A stretch of DNA of 64,000 bases, taken from assembly GCA_015143295.1 (NCBI GenBank), contig CM026566.1, positions 6,745,072 to 6,809,071 on the forward strand, in the 5' to 3' direction. The stretch comes from Tetracentron sinense. Its lineage: Eukaryota; Streptophyta; Magnoliopsida; Trochodendrales; Trochodendraceae. Both the position numbers and the translations under genes were made by a program. The notes below the pieces were generated by a model. It did no database searches. It was not told the DNA's origin and was given only the letters and a program-made list of their open reading frames with translations. Below, piece by piece: positions 34,018-44,370 of the stretch (position 1 is the first letter of the stretch; each line of letters starts with the position of its first letter).

Positions 34018-34252
34018 CTACATAAATAGACCCAAGAAAGATATATAAAAAAACATTCAAATCAAAATGTACCCAAGAAAGATACATAAAAAAAAAACAT
34101 TCAAATCAAAATGCACCTTATATTACACCAATGAATAAAAAGCCATGCATACATCAAAATTCTGTTAAATAAATTTCCAAGCCACTGTTTATACAAAAAT
34201 GACATAATGAAATTCTGTTTAATAAATGTCCAAGCCATTTGTTTATACAAAA
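34018..34252. repeat. Two local duplications
   Basis: A ~45-bp unit (CCCAAGAAAGATA...CAAATCAAAATG) occurs twice at about 34030-34120. A ~50-bp unit (AATTCTGTT...ACAAAAATGACATA) occurs twice at about 34155-34260. Confidence 0.8.
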
Positions 34253-34602
34253 ATGACATAGTAACTAAACGTCAAAAAATTATATCTCCATATGATCATC
34301 ATTTGCCTCCTGCAAAACAAAGATTGATAAAAATAATTAGATTATCTTTTAACAATTCATGTAAACATATAATTAAAGAACATGAAAAATGTCTTGGACG
34401 ACTTTGCTAAATGAGATGTACACCATTATGTCAAAAAATGGTCATTCCATCAATAACTTTTAATATGAATGTGTTTCAAGATAATAGACGTGGCTATAAC
34501 ATTGCTATTAGAGTACTATGGTTTGATACTAAATACAATTTACAAAAAGTAGAATGTCATACAATTGAATTACATTCTTATAAGATTTGTTTGGCCAATT
34601 AG
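34207..34602 (+). other. Unrecognised ORF, 131 codons with one internal stop
   Basis: A single frame runs from the ATG at 34207 to TAG at 34602, broken only by TAA at 34408. The product is Lys/Ile/Asn-rich with several Cys and His (CKHIIKEHEKCLGRLC; later HTIELHSYKICLAN), which could bind metal. Codon use is strongly A/T at third positions. It lies between the CACTA terminus and a copia scrap inside the Harbinger-like element. No family recognised. Confidence 0.3.
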
Positions 34603-34659
34603 AGCACCCCATCTTGGTGACCGTCCTAACTCCATCTCCATCTCGCTTGTACATGTTAG

Positions 34660-34780
34660 AAGAACATGCTGAAAGAGCTTCTTGATCTAGAGATTAAAGA
34701 TGTTTCAGCGTGCCCAGGGTGTCAATATGGGAAGCACATCAAGCTTGCAGTGTTTGCATTGTTCCCCACTAAGTAATTCT
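34660..34780 (+). pseudogene. Copia GAG-pre-integrase scrap
   Basis: Reads LLDLEIKDVSACPGCQYGKH, matching the C-x2-C-x-x-GK motif of the copia GAG-pre-integrase domain (CxxCQxGK). Only about 35 codons are recognisable. Confidence 0.55.
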
Positions 34781-35289
34781 CCCATTATATAACCCAGTGT
34801 TTGCATTGCTCTATGTTCAGTTAGATGGGAATCCTACCTAAGCTTCTCTAACCCTCTCTAAGAGTTCCTCAAAATTTCTTGACAAAGCTCTCCAAACCCA
34901 CCTAGCTAGAAGCCCTCCTTTTTGTCATTCTTGACAATGGATCCTATCAAGATAGAAAAGCTTGAAGCAGTAAACAAGTACAGGAAAAATCAGTTTCAAC
35001 AATCTCATCCTTTATTATCTTACAATATTGACATGTATTCTATTTTGCTCTAGCCCTTTTTGGTTTCCTTCTCTATTTTTGCTCTACTGATTTGTTGGGT
35101 TAGTTCAACCAAATTTGGAAAATTTGGATGCTAATCATTAAAATAAGAAGCACAAATGAATTAAGTGTGTGTGTGTTAGTTACTTAACCATTTACTAATG
35201 GATGTGTGTTTGTTTAGAGAGTGTGTGTTAGTTACATGGTATCATTTCAGCCAAAAAAGAGATTTATATGAGAAGAAATCTGCAAATAC

Positions 35290-35441
35290 TTTAGTTTGAC
35301 TTACCAAAGCACGATACCCATTTTAGAGAGAGGTCGTGGGTTGATTCCTCATGGGGTGAGTGTGTGTGAGTCTGTGTGTGTTCCTTCGGGTCCTTTGCCT
35401 ACTGCTTACCTTGTGGTAAGTATGTCACTCAAAAAAAAAAA
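35290..35441 (+). mobile_element. SINE-like element with poly-A tail
   Basis: B-box-like GTGGGTTGATTCCTC (35337-35351), a GT-rich body and a terminal A run (35431-35441). The A-box is degenerate. A different family from the 5162/61476 SINE. Confidence 0.45.
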
Positions 35442-35739
35442 TTGAACATGGGTTAAGTTGTTTCAAAAACTCATCCCTAAAGCTAAATACCCCTCCATGT
35501 TTATCTGTTAATATCATTTCATTTTCTCACCCTCGAAAACCCAACCAACAGAAAGTTTCAGGCCATACCAACTGTGGGTAGTGAAATCTCACCGTCCATT
35601 GCCCAGGTGTGTGTACAATGGCACACACCTGATCACAGTCTCTTGGAGAGACGGTTAGGTTCACGGGTGTCTGTGGTACACACAGTACCTTTAGCTGTCA
35701 ACATTAAATGCTGATGGCTGACATCAAGTCACCCAGCTA

Positions 35740-36320
35740 AGCAGGGTAAGGTTTGATCCGTGAGGATAAACCTCATGGATCTACCCTAAGTAGCAGCTTT
35801 CAAAGAAGTTGACACCGGTCCCATCCATGAGGGTTAAAACCCCACGGATTCAATCCAAAGTGCTGGCCTTCATTAGGCTAACACGTGTTCATCTGTAAGG
35901 ACCAAAACCTCACGGACCCAACTTTGATTGTTTGCCTTCATGAGGTTGACATGTGTCCTGTCCGTGAGCATAAAACTCTCATGGATCCATATTTAGTGTT
36001 GGCCTTCATGAGGCCGACACGTGTTCATTCGTAAGAACGAAACCTCACGGATCCAACTTGGAGTGCCAGTCTCGGAGAGGTTGACACTGTCTATCTGGGA
36101 GGATAAAACCCCATGGATTCGATCCTGGGTGTTAACCTCTAAATGGTTGACACGTCTCAATCCGTGAGGATAAAACCCCCACAGATCATATTTGGTGCTA
36201 GCCTCCGAGAGGTTGACACCTGTCCCATTCGTGTGGATAAAACTCCCACGGATCATATTTAGTGCCAACATCCGAGAGGCTGACACGTGTCCAATCCCTG
36301 AGGATAAATCCTCACGGGTC
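35740..36320. repeat. Hairpin-unit tandem array in gypsy 5' LTR
   Basis: About nine units. Each has (A)TCCGTGAGG, a short A-rich loop ATAAAA, and CCTCACGGAT, so the RNA or single-stranded DNA can fold into a stem of 7-10 bp. Units also carry GGTTGACACGTGTCC-type words. Confidence 0.85.
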
Positions 36321-36339
36321 AAATATCATGTCCTGGACC

Positions 36340-36570
36340 TAACCCAGACCACGGGCAAGACCTCTGGTCCGTGGAAAAGACCTATGGTCTCACCCTGTGG
36401 TCCATGGGTGAGAACCATGGTCTCACTCCCTGGTCCGTGGGCAAGACCCATGGTCTTACCCTCTGGTCCGTGGGCGAAGACCTATGATCTCATCCTGTGG
36501 TCCGTGGGCGAGACCTATGGTTTCACCCTGGTCCGTGGGTAAGACCTATGGTCTCACCCTTTAATCTGTG
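36340..36570. repeat. GGTCCGTGGGC / AGACCYATGGTCT array
   Basis: About seven units of roughly 30-35 bp. AGACC-TAT-GGTCT and the palindrome ACCATGGT recur. Present only in the 5' LTR because the matching part of the 3' LTR is deleted. Confidence 0.85.
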
Positions 36571-37433
36571 GACTGACCTAGGTCAGTCTGTCCCCAGCTG
36601 ACAGACAGCATTTAACTGTCATAGGACAGAGAATCCTTGATAAAGAGGATTCTCTATCAAGTTGTGAGGGATCCCAAGATAAGGATTCCCTCTTTTAAAA
36701 CCTCATGGGATGCCATATGACACCCCATAATTATGATGGGATTAGGACTATGTCCTATATCCCAGGAAATGATATGATTAAACATCCTCCTTTTCAAAAA
36801 GTACTAGGATTTTCTCCCAAAGGGGAAACCTGATACAAGAGTCCTCAAAATAAGAGGATTTTCTTGAGCTTAAGGAGTCTCACAGATAAGGGAGACCTGC
36901 GAGTTGGCTTCCTCTAAGAGGAGAACCCTTTTTGACTTTCCTAAAATAAGGAAGTCAAAGAGGGAGTCCCAAAAATGACTCTCTAAAACCCATAAAAGGT
37001 GTGTTTCTCATAAGAAACACACAGGAAGAGACACAAAGAAATACGGAGAAAACCCAGGAAGAAAGAGAAAACTCTCCCCTCCCTTTCAAGCAGAAATAAG
37101 CAACTGAAGAAGAAGATTCTCTCGACATGGAGAATATGAGGTGAGCCTTCAAACATGGCCATTATTCTTTTTCTTTATTTGAAAAGATCTCAATGAGACA
37201 CTTGTAACGCCTATATGGGAACTGGGCAACCCCATTGAATAAATACATATACTTTATTCAATCTTGTTCTTCTTTTTATTCTTCATCTTAATCAGAGGTT
37301 CTTCCCCAATAAAGGGAAGGTAATTTAACAATCTGAGTTTACTCAGATTGGAAGAATAGTCCCCCACAACAAACAATAAACCTCATACAGCAATGGAGGA
37401 AATTTGATAAGTAAATTTTGTACTTACAAATTA

Positions 37434-37452
37434 ATGGCACGCCCGATGGGAC
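37434..37452 (+). other. Gypsy primer-binding site
   Basis: ATGGCACGCCCGATGGGAC, 5 nt downstream of the 5' LTR. The form TGGCACGCCCGGTGGGAC is widespread in Tat/Retand-type gypsy elements. Confidence 0.7.
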
Positions 37453-37754
37453 ATTATTTTCCTCTCATCTTTGATGAAGAATTAAAAAAAGAAGAAAGGA
37501 AAGTGAGTAATCCTTTCCCTATCTTCTCTCCGATTGGTGTGTAGGATAATCGAGACCGTCTACATCAGGCCGGCCTACGTGCTCACGATCAAGAGAAGGG
37601 TCTATGTCCCTCCGATGCCGATTCCAGCGACTCATCCCTAACTTGGGCTGAGGTGGCAGCGGCCCCAATCATGAGGCATCGTTCTACTGGCCGAACCCTC
37701 ACTGAGGGTCTTGTTGCTCCTCCACGGAGGAGTTAACCCTGCCAAGTCTACGAA

Positions 37755-38065
37755 CATGGTGCATCCCCAAGGATGCCCCACAGGGTAGGTGTATCCCCAA
37801 GGATATACCACGGATAGGGTGCATCCCCACGGATGCATCATGGAGTAGGTGTATCTCCCAGGATGCACCACGGAGCAGTAGCATCCCCAGGGATGCTCCG
37901 TGGACAAGGGGCATCCCCTAGGATGTCCCATAAAGAGGCTGCACCCAAGAGGATGCGCCACGGAGTGGACACATACCCCAGGATGTGCCACGGCTTGGGT
38001 GCATCCAATTGGATGCCCCACGGACAGAGTGCATTTCCATCAGAGTGCACCACGGAGGGTGTACC
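37755..38065. repeat. GCATCCCC-AAGGATGC hairpin array in gypsy leader
   Basis: About eight units of 36-40 bp, each with GCATCC, a 4-nt spacer and GGATGC (one unit is the perfect palindrome GCATCCAATTGGATGC; another uses TATCC/GGATA). Units are joined by CCACGGA-type linkers. Several overlapping ORFs on both strands are by-products of the repeat. Confidence 0.85.
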
Positions 38066-38434
38066 CAACTGGGTGCACACACTGCAGGATGGTTCTACCT
38101 CTGCGACAAGTCAGCCCAAAAGGCGGACCTATGTCAAACACTGGGCCAGGCCTAACAAGCTGTCCCAAACCCCAACAATCCGTAGTGGAAATGCCACAAT
38201 CGCTGGGACCGACCATAGGACTAGTTGGATATAAGCCCCCTCAGTGCAAGTTGACTATTGGAGCTCCTCCTTTGAAAAACTCTTCAAGGCGAGGAGATGC
38301 TGCCCAAATTTCACCTAGATAAATGAACAAGGCCAAGGGCCTAAAGGACTTAATGAACAATCCCTTAAATAACTTTAAAAAATGCAAAGTAATTGAGGAA
38401 GATGCCTTAGGGCATTCATCTGTGAACAAGAAAT

Positions 38435-38735
38435 GTCCACGGACAGAGTCTACAGGCAGGAATAGAAGATTATCCACGGAAAATGCAATACTGTCCACGG
38501 ATAGAAGCTCAATACTGTCCACAGACAGAATTTTAGCAATGTCCTCGGACAGGAGGTTAGCTCCGTCCACAGACAGAAGAGTAGCTCTGTCCACGGACAG
38601 AATTCCAGTAATGTCCACGGATGAGAGGCCAGCTCCGTCCACGGACAGAAGAGCAGCTCTGTCCACGGATAGAATTTCAGCACTGTCCATGGACAAAAAT
38701 CCAAGACCATCCGTGGACAGGCTCGAGCTTAGTCC
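38435..38735. repeat. CTGTCCACGGACAG array in gypsy leader
   Basis: About twelve copies of TGTCCACGGA at ~24-bp intervals, each an inverted repeat (CTGTCC-AC-GGACAG) with spacer words such as AATTCCAGTA and AGAGCAGCT. Open frames on both strands (38241-38781) are repeat artefacts. Confidence 0.85.
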
Positions 38736-39095
38736 ACGGATTGAAGGCCAGACCACCTGGAAAAAGGCCCAAGCTAGTTAGAGGGTTAGAAGTATAGCCC
38801 CTCCACAGGTACAGGTCCATGCCAATCCATGGACATGGTCCATGGACAGAAGTCCCTTACGAGAAAGGGAGATCCATAGATAAACACTCTGCCATCCGAG
38901 GATAGTTCTCTTTTTAAGAAAGAGAGGAGTTGACACTATACAATCAACAAGAGAAGGGTATTCTCGGAGCCGGATTCATCATCCAATGATGATGCAAGGG
39001 GCATTAACAGCTGTGATCAATATCGTCCAGTTGTTAATGCAAGAAACATTTCGAGTAATCGGGGCACAACCCCTACACCTTCAAATCATCCAAAG

Positions 39096-40421
39096 GTGAC
39101 CGAAACGGGTCCCATTCCAAATCAGGCCACCTTCATAGGAGGGGTGTCACCGTCTCTTCTGACTGCAATTGAAGAGACTGTTTGTAATCAAATGCGGCTG
39201 ACCAAAGAAAAAGAAGAGGATGTACAGATGATTGTGAAGCCTTATCCAGCTATCGTGGATGCGGTTCCATTCCTGCTAGGTTTCGTCTAACCGACATTCA
39301 AGATGTTCGATGACACTAGAGATCCGAGGCAATACCTCTCTCATTTCCTCTCGAAGTGTGGATTAGCATCCAAGACCGAAGCTTTTTGCCTCCAACTCTT
39401 CATATAATCCTTAGAGGGTGCTGCTTTCACATGGTATGCCAACCTCCCTGAGGCTTCAATCCCTGATTAGAGCACAATAGTGACCGAATTCAGCAAGCAA
39501 TTCTACAACACCCAAAGAAGAGTAGGTGTTCCAGAGTTGATTGAAACCCGACAGAGGGACAATGAAACAGTAACAAAGTTCATTGCCCGATGGAGAGCTC
39601 TGACCTTCTCCTGCCCTCAAAAGTTCACTCAACTAGAGCTTATCCGGATGTGCCTCAACAACTTCAGGCATGATCTTTCAACTGCCCTAATGACTCAAAC
39701 CTTTACTGGTTTTGAAGATCTGTGGACAAAAGCACATGATATGGAGAGCCATATAGGAAAAAGAAGGCGAGGTAGGGGCACTGATCGCCTTGAATCCTCA
39801 ACAGCTGCAGTAGTTGAAGCCAAAAAGACTGCGCCACCAGCACCAAGTGTCGGTAGATCAACCGGCCGAACAAACAATGGCAAAGGACCAATTAAGGTTG
39901 GTACTAAATCAGTTCAGGGCGGATCTAGAAAGCCACAATGGCAAGGTAAAAATGAGTCGCCAAAGAAGATCACCATGGAAGAGAGAATGAATAGAACATA
40001 TTCATTTTCTGAAGACATTGTCGAAGATCTCCTTGCCAATGAACTCATCACTCTCCTAGAAAGCCAGAGACCTCAAGAGATTGGGATGAAAAATGATCCC
40101 AAATACTGTCCTTATCATCATATGATCAGTCACAAGATAGGTGACTGCTTTGTACTAAAGGACATCATCCAGCAGCTTTTTGACAATAAAGAAATTGTCA
40201 TTGACGATCTCCAGCAGACAGTTACGTCTAATACGGTGGTGGCTTCAGAGCCACTAGATGAAAATAAAAAATCTTCAAGTGGTAAACTTCCTGACGACAA
40301 ACCGTCAGACGAAAAAGACTGGACTCTCTTCGAAAGAAAAGGAGCCAGGAAGAAGAAGCAGTGGCTCAAAACGCCGATGCTAAAAAGAAAGTTCAAGCTA
40401 CAAGGCAAGCTCAAGCCCTAA
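39096..40421 (+). pseudogene. Gypsy gag with three internal stops
   Basis: One frame runs from the ATG at 39096 to TAA at 40421, interrupted by stops near 39288, 39405 and 39468. It reads KPYPAIVDAVPF ... PTFKMFDDTRDPRQYLSHF ... EGAAFTWYANLPEASI ... EFSKQFYNTQRRVGVPELIE ... IARWRALTFSCPQ, the Retrotrans_gag domain in the Tat/Retand style. The C-terminal part has YCPYHHMISHKIGDCFVLK, a CCHH-like zinc-binding motif. Gag packages the RNA. About 440 codons. Confidence 0.85.
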
Positions 40422-41221
40422 GAAAGGAAGGGAAGCACATAGCCAAGGCTGAAAAGAAGAAGAAAAAAGAAAGAGCGAGGAAAGCCAAAAAAAATGGCCC
40501 CACCCAAGGTGCTTCTGTGGAACAAAAGTCATTAACGACAATCACCTTGATGGATTTTATCCTGCCAGGCTTCTACTTCGACTGTGACTACGATAGCCTT
40601 CAGTCAATATATTTGGGAGACAAATCCAATATCTTCTCCTGCTATGTCATCAATACGGTCCCAAATGAAGACCCGTCATGGTTAAATGAACCAAGACAAA
40701 TGGTAGCCTGCAGTCCAAAAAGACATCAGGCATTTCAGGATTGGCTAGATCAAGCTGAAGATATTGAACTCCCGGAAAGGAGACCATCCACACCAGGATG
40801 AACGCCTATAGAGTTTTCAGATCTTTCTGAAAGATTTTCATCCAGAGGAGAGCGGGAGACAAATGATGAACAAATACAATCTAATCCTTCTCAGGAAAAG
40901 CTAAATATGCCTGAAGCCCCAAATCGGGACCATCGTCAGATGCGACAACCGGTGCAAATTTCAACTCAGCCCGAGAATCAAGGTTCCTCCGCTGCAGTCA
41001 GTCTGAATAGGGACTCTCCAACAAAAGAAACAGTCTTGAACTCGGGGCCAGTTGACAGTTTACTGATATCTAAACAGATGTCAGTCCAGTCGGGAAGTCC
41101 AACAGGGCAATATGAAAGAAGGACTCAGTCATCTTTCCAAGGCAAGAAAAGAAAGCTGGACTTTAGTTCTGTGAACATGGTTCAACTCTTAGAAGGAGAA
41201 TCGTCTAAACCAATAGATTAG
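40361..41221 (+). pseudogene. Gypsy gag C-terminal / pre-protease continuation
   Basis: Frame +2 overlaps the gag end by 61 nt and continues to 41221 with one stop (40799-40801). It has a Lys-rich helix (KKKKKERARKAKK), then TLMDFILPGFYFDCDYDSLQ, and at its end KLDFSSVNMVQLLE. In complete Tat-type elements this follows gag in one frame, so the shift is probably a mutation. Natural -1 frameshifting is less likely, as I see no obvious slippery heptamer. Confidence 0.55.
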
Positions 41222-41460
41222 ACGATTGCCAAAGTCTATTAACTCCAATCAGGAAGAAAGCTATAACCGAGGTTTGTGCCAGTCCAGCATGATGATCAGA
41301 CCAGAGCCCAACCGGCCCAAGCCCAAACAACTCCCGATAATGAGAGGGTCAAGTACGATATCTTGGCCCATCTAAAGAAAATTCCTTCCTTACTGAACGT
41401 CTATGATGCTCTCAAGATGTCTCCAGAATTGAGAAGATCCCCCTTCTGAACTACATTTGA
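41222..41460 (+). pseudogene. Gypsy polyprotein scrap before the missing protease
   Basis: Reads VKYDILAHLKKIPSLL and LNVYDALKMSPELR, a conserved segment preceding the protease in Tat/Retand-like polyproteins. Nothing of protease, RT or integrase follows. Confidence 0.55.
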
Positions 41461-42581
41461 CTTGATCCTATCATGGGTACGTAGGCAGCCTGAGGAAAGT
41501 AACTTGGGTTCAGTCAGTTCTTTTAAAAGAACACCATCCCCCTGGGATACAAAATCGTTGTTATAACCCCTCAATATGGGTGAAACGAAGAAAACTGTTA
41601 TCTGATGTGCGAAGAAGGAACCACAATTCCAAGGAAGGACTTCTCTCCATCGGAAACATATCTACTGATTACAATGGACGGATAACGGAATATCTTCCCT
41701 GACCAATGTAAGGTTCTCAAAGCCCGCTAGACCAAAACTTCAAGAAGATGGTCTAGGCAAAAATTAAGGTACCAAAATACCCGCCAAGTTGAAAATTTGA
41801 AAGGATGGCTTAGGCAAAAATTAGGGTAACAAGGCTCGCTAAGTTGAAAATCTGAAAGGACGGCTTAGACAAAAATGAGTCAAAGCAAAAAGCTCGCTAA
41901 ACTAACACTCCAAGAGTTGGTTTAGGCAAAAATTAGAGCAACCTGACAGACTCTGAATACGAGCTAAAACATTTGTCATTTCTCAAAGGCTTGTGCTCAA
42001 ATTACAAGTCCAAAACCTTCCTAGGTACGAACGGAAACTACCTACTTGTTCTCAAATTACAAGTCCAAACCTTCCTAGGTACGAACGGAAACTACCTACT
42101 TGTTCTCAGATTACAAGTCCACACCTTCCTAGGTACGAACGGAAACTACCTACTTGTTCTCAAATTACAAGTCCAAACCTTCCTAGATATGAACGGAAAC
42201 TATCTACTCATAAATCACGAGTATAAAATCGCCCCTATTTCTGAACTACGTTTGACTTAATCTTATCATGGGTACGTAGACAGCCTAAAAATGGGTTCAG
42301 CCTGTTCTTTTTTAAAAAAAAAAAGAACACCAATTCCTCAAAATACAAAGGAAAAATCATCAACAAGGAAAAAAGGGAGGAGTACAAGATGCGAAATGAA
42401 ATAAAGCTCTTTTATTCATATATAATAAAATGAGGGAACTCCACATAAATTGGAGAACTCACTCGAGTTAAATAAACAGTATCTTGAGAATGTGTTATCA
42501 ACTCCAATCAACCACTGGATTTGACAAGTACGACCTTGAATATAAGGTCTGAGGTCCTCACACCGTATTGATGGATGCTAT
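41461..42581. repeat. Post-gag noncoding region with tandem repeats
   Basis: Contains four ~60-bp units (41720-41945; GGCTTAGGCAAAAATTAG), four 54-bp units (41996-42200; CCTTCCTAGGTACGAACGG), and two copies of CATGGGTACGTAGGCAGCCT with flanks (41448-41530 and 42242-42330). The 54-bp unit is a multiple of three, so it stays open in several frames; I do not take it as coding. Confidence 0.75.
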
Positions 42582-43220
42582 TCAGAGTAGAATTCCTCTC
42601 ATGTCCAACCTCTTCACCATCATCTGTGGTGCTGATCCATCTCCAGGGGAGGATTCTAGCCTATCAATTGCAGCAGAAGTAACATCAGGAATCAGAGCCG
42701 GGAATTGTCTCTCAGTGTTGTCAATCGCGGCAAGTTGCAAAGCTGAATAAGCAATACCTTGGAAAGCAAGCCCCTCGACATCAATGAGGTGGCTGTTCAG
42801 TAGCATCAAGTAACCTAAGCTAGCTTTATCAGGATCGATGGATAGAATGCAACGTATTCCCTTCAGCAAGTGCTCAAGCTCACCATCAAGAACATTTGAA
42901 CTTTTAACAGGTTCCAAGATATTGAGTCTGTCCTTATGATGTCCTATCATTAAATTAATGATAGTATTGTAAGGAAATATTGAAACATTGTCCTTTGCTG
43001 TCTGCTTCGTCAAGTGGCACAGCTCGACAACTTCGGTCTTATCAATAATGAGACCCCTTGTAATCTTCAAGCAACAAATGAAGGCTAATCCATATTTTTT
43101 GATCTTTAACCAATCAAGGATATAACTTTTCGAAGTATGCTGTGGTAAAAAGTCCATTATGCGAAAGAAGATGCAGTTTAAATTAGCTTTAAATACAGCT
43201 AAAATTTTGAATGGATACAT
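42582..43220 (-). CDS. Antisense ORF, 212 codons, in gypsy 3' region
   Basis: The longest uninterrupted antisense frame in the element, ATG at 43220 to stop at 42582. It has a mixed helical composition ([20 protein letters not shown]; later [26 protein letters not shown]) and an acidic-polar tail (LESSPGDGS). It shows no repeat bias. Tat-lineage elements are known to carry additional ORFs, sometimes antisense, between pol and the 3' LTR, so position and strand fit. I cannot match it to the plant mobile domain or any named family. It is intact although gag has stops. Confidence 0.5.
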   Translation of the reverse strand: MYPFKILAVFKANLNCIFFRIMDFLPQHTSKSYILDWLKIKKYGLAFICCLKITRGLIIDKTEVVELCHLTKQTAKDNVSIFPYNTIINLMIGHHKDRLNILEPVKSSNVLDGELEHLLKGIRCILSIDPDKASLGYLMLLNSHLIDVEGLAFQGIAYSALQLAAIDNTERQFPALIPDVTSAAIDRLESSPGDGSAPQMMVKRLDMRGILL

Positions 43221-43479
43221 ACGTTCATATCAGAGTTAATTGGACTTGGGAGTAAGAGACATATATTAATTCCATGTCATCTCTAATAAATATTTTATTT
43301 GAGAAAAGCTTTAAGTCTTAGATTTATCGAGGGATGAAATAACATGGTCAGCTTTAAAGCAAACGTCCAAGGACGAAATACTTATGGCAAACGCCTATGG
43401 GCGAATGCTAAAGCTAAGATCCATGAACGCATCGATGTCCACGAATGCATGAAATCCAAGGATAAAAGTCCCATGGATA

Positions 43480-43680
43480 ACCTATCTGTGGAAATTACTC
43501 ACGGACAAGAGTCTTGTGGACAGCATATCCGTGGAAAATATCCACGGATACCCAGAATATCCACGAACAAAAGTCCAGGGGTATTAAGGGTATCCGTGGA
43601 CGGAACTCCACGGATAAATTTATTTAGCTCACGGACAAAAGTTCCGTGGGCAAGCTGTCCGTGGCCATAAACCACGGGCA
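43480..43680. repeat. ATCCGTGGA...TCCACGGAT hairpins before the 3' LTR
   Basis: At least three inverted repeats with 8-9-bp arms, for example ATCCGTGGA-AAATA-TCCACGGAT (about 43530-43553) and a similar one at about 43587-43612. The same core word fills the leader arrays 5 kb upstream. Confidence 0.8.
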
Positions 43681-44370
43681 GTGAATTATCAGTCAGGTTT
43701 CCCGTGACCAGATAACTCAAAGATTCCAGCAATGGAACCAGAATACCTGCCTGAAATTGCAGGAAGCCCAGAAGGGCATTCCAGGTTCTCCTTGACTTGG
43801 GAAAAACCAAGAAATGCGAAGAAATTCATATAAGAAGATTCTCAGGATCAAAGAGACCTAATGAAATGCCAATCCATTTGAGTGAGGATCAACGTCCTCA
43901 TTCCCTCTCTGTAAAAAAATATAGACAGGAAGAATAATGGTTCTTCCCTTTCTTTCGTGTTCGATGAGAGTGAAAACTCACCTAGAAAAGAAGAAGGAAT
44001 TAAAAATGGGAGGAACAATCGTTCCCGGAAAGTAGGGTTTTGAATTCAGAAAGATTTTCTGAGTTCAGATGGATGAGGAAGATGAAGTATTTTCCCCAAA
44101 TTTGCCTAAGGCATCCTTATAAATGATACCTTTTGGTCAATCCTGACCACCCATTTCGAAGTGGAAGGTCAGGATGACGAAGATGTTCCTACCACTTGGC
44201 CTTAATGACCGAAGTGGACTCATTAATGAGAACGCTTCAGCTAAGGAACCCCATCATGGGTTTCCCATAAAACCCTGAGTGGAGACGGTTACGCCCCTCC
44301 ACCATCACTACCAGGTGTCAGGATCCAGATGGATGGATCATTTCCAACTATCCAGATCCTGAGGAGCATT
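43681..44370. other. Gypsy 3' untranslated region
   Basis: No ORF of note. A clear polypurine tract is not visible before the 3' LTR; the last bases read CCTGAGGAGCATT. Confidence 0.45.

Larger units (their letters stand above)
35573..37428 (+). repeat. 5' LTR of the gypsy element, 1856 bp
   Basis: Begins TGTGGGTAGTG, ends TACTTACA. It contains about nine ~70-75-bp units (35740-36320) each with an ATCCGTGAGG...CCTCACGGAT-type hairpin, and then a second array (36340-36570) of GGTCCGTGGGCAAGACC...GGTCT units. A likely R/U5 zone with CATAAAAGG and CACAAAGAAATACGG lies at 36985-37060. LTR-to-LTR similarity is high outside a 3' LTR deletion. Confidence 0.88.

Noticed and set aside
37638-38781. 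Overlapping ORFs of 70-171 codons on both strands
   Set aside because: They all coincide with tandem arrays in the gypsy leader and encode repeated peptides; they are repeat artefacts.
41973-42260. 18-residue repeated peptide ORFs
   Set aside because: The 54-bp unit is a multiple of three and stays open in two frames at once, so neither frame has coding evidence.
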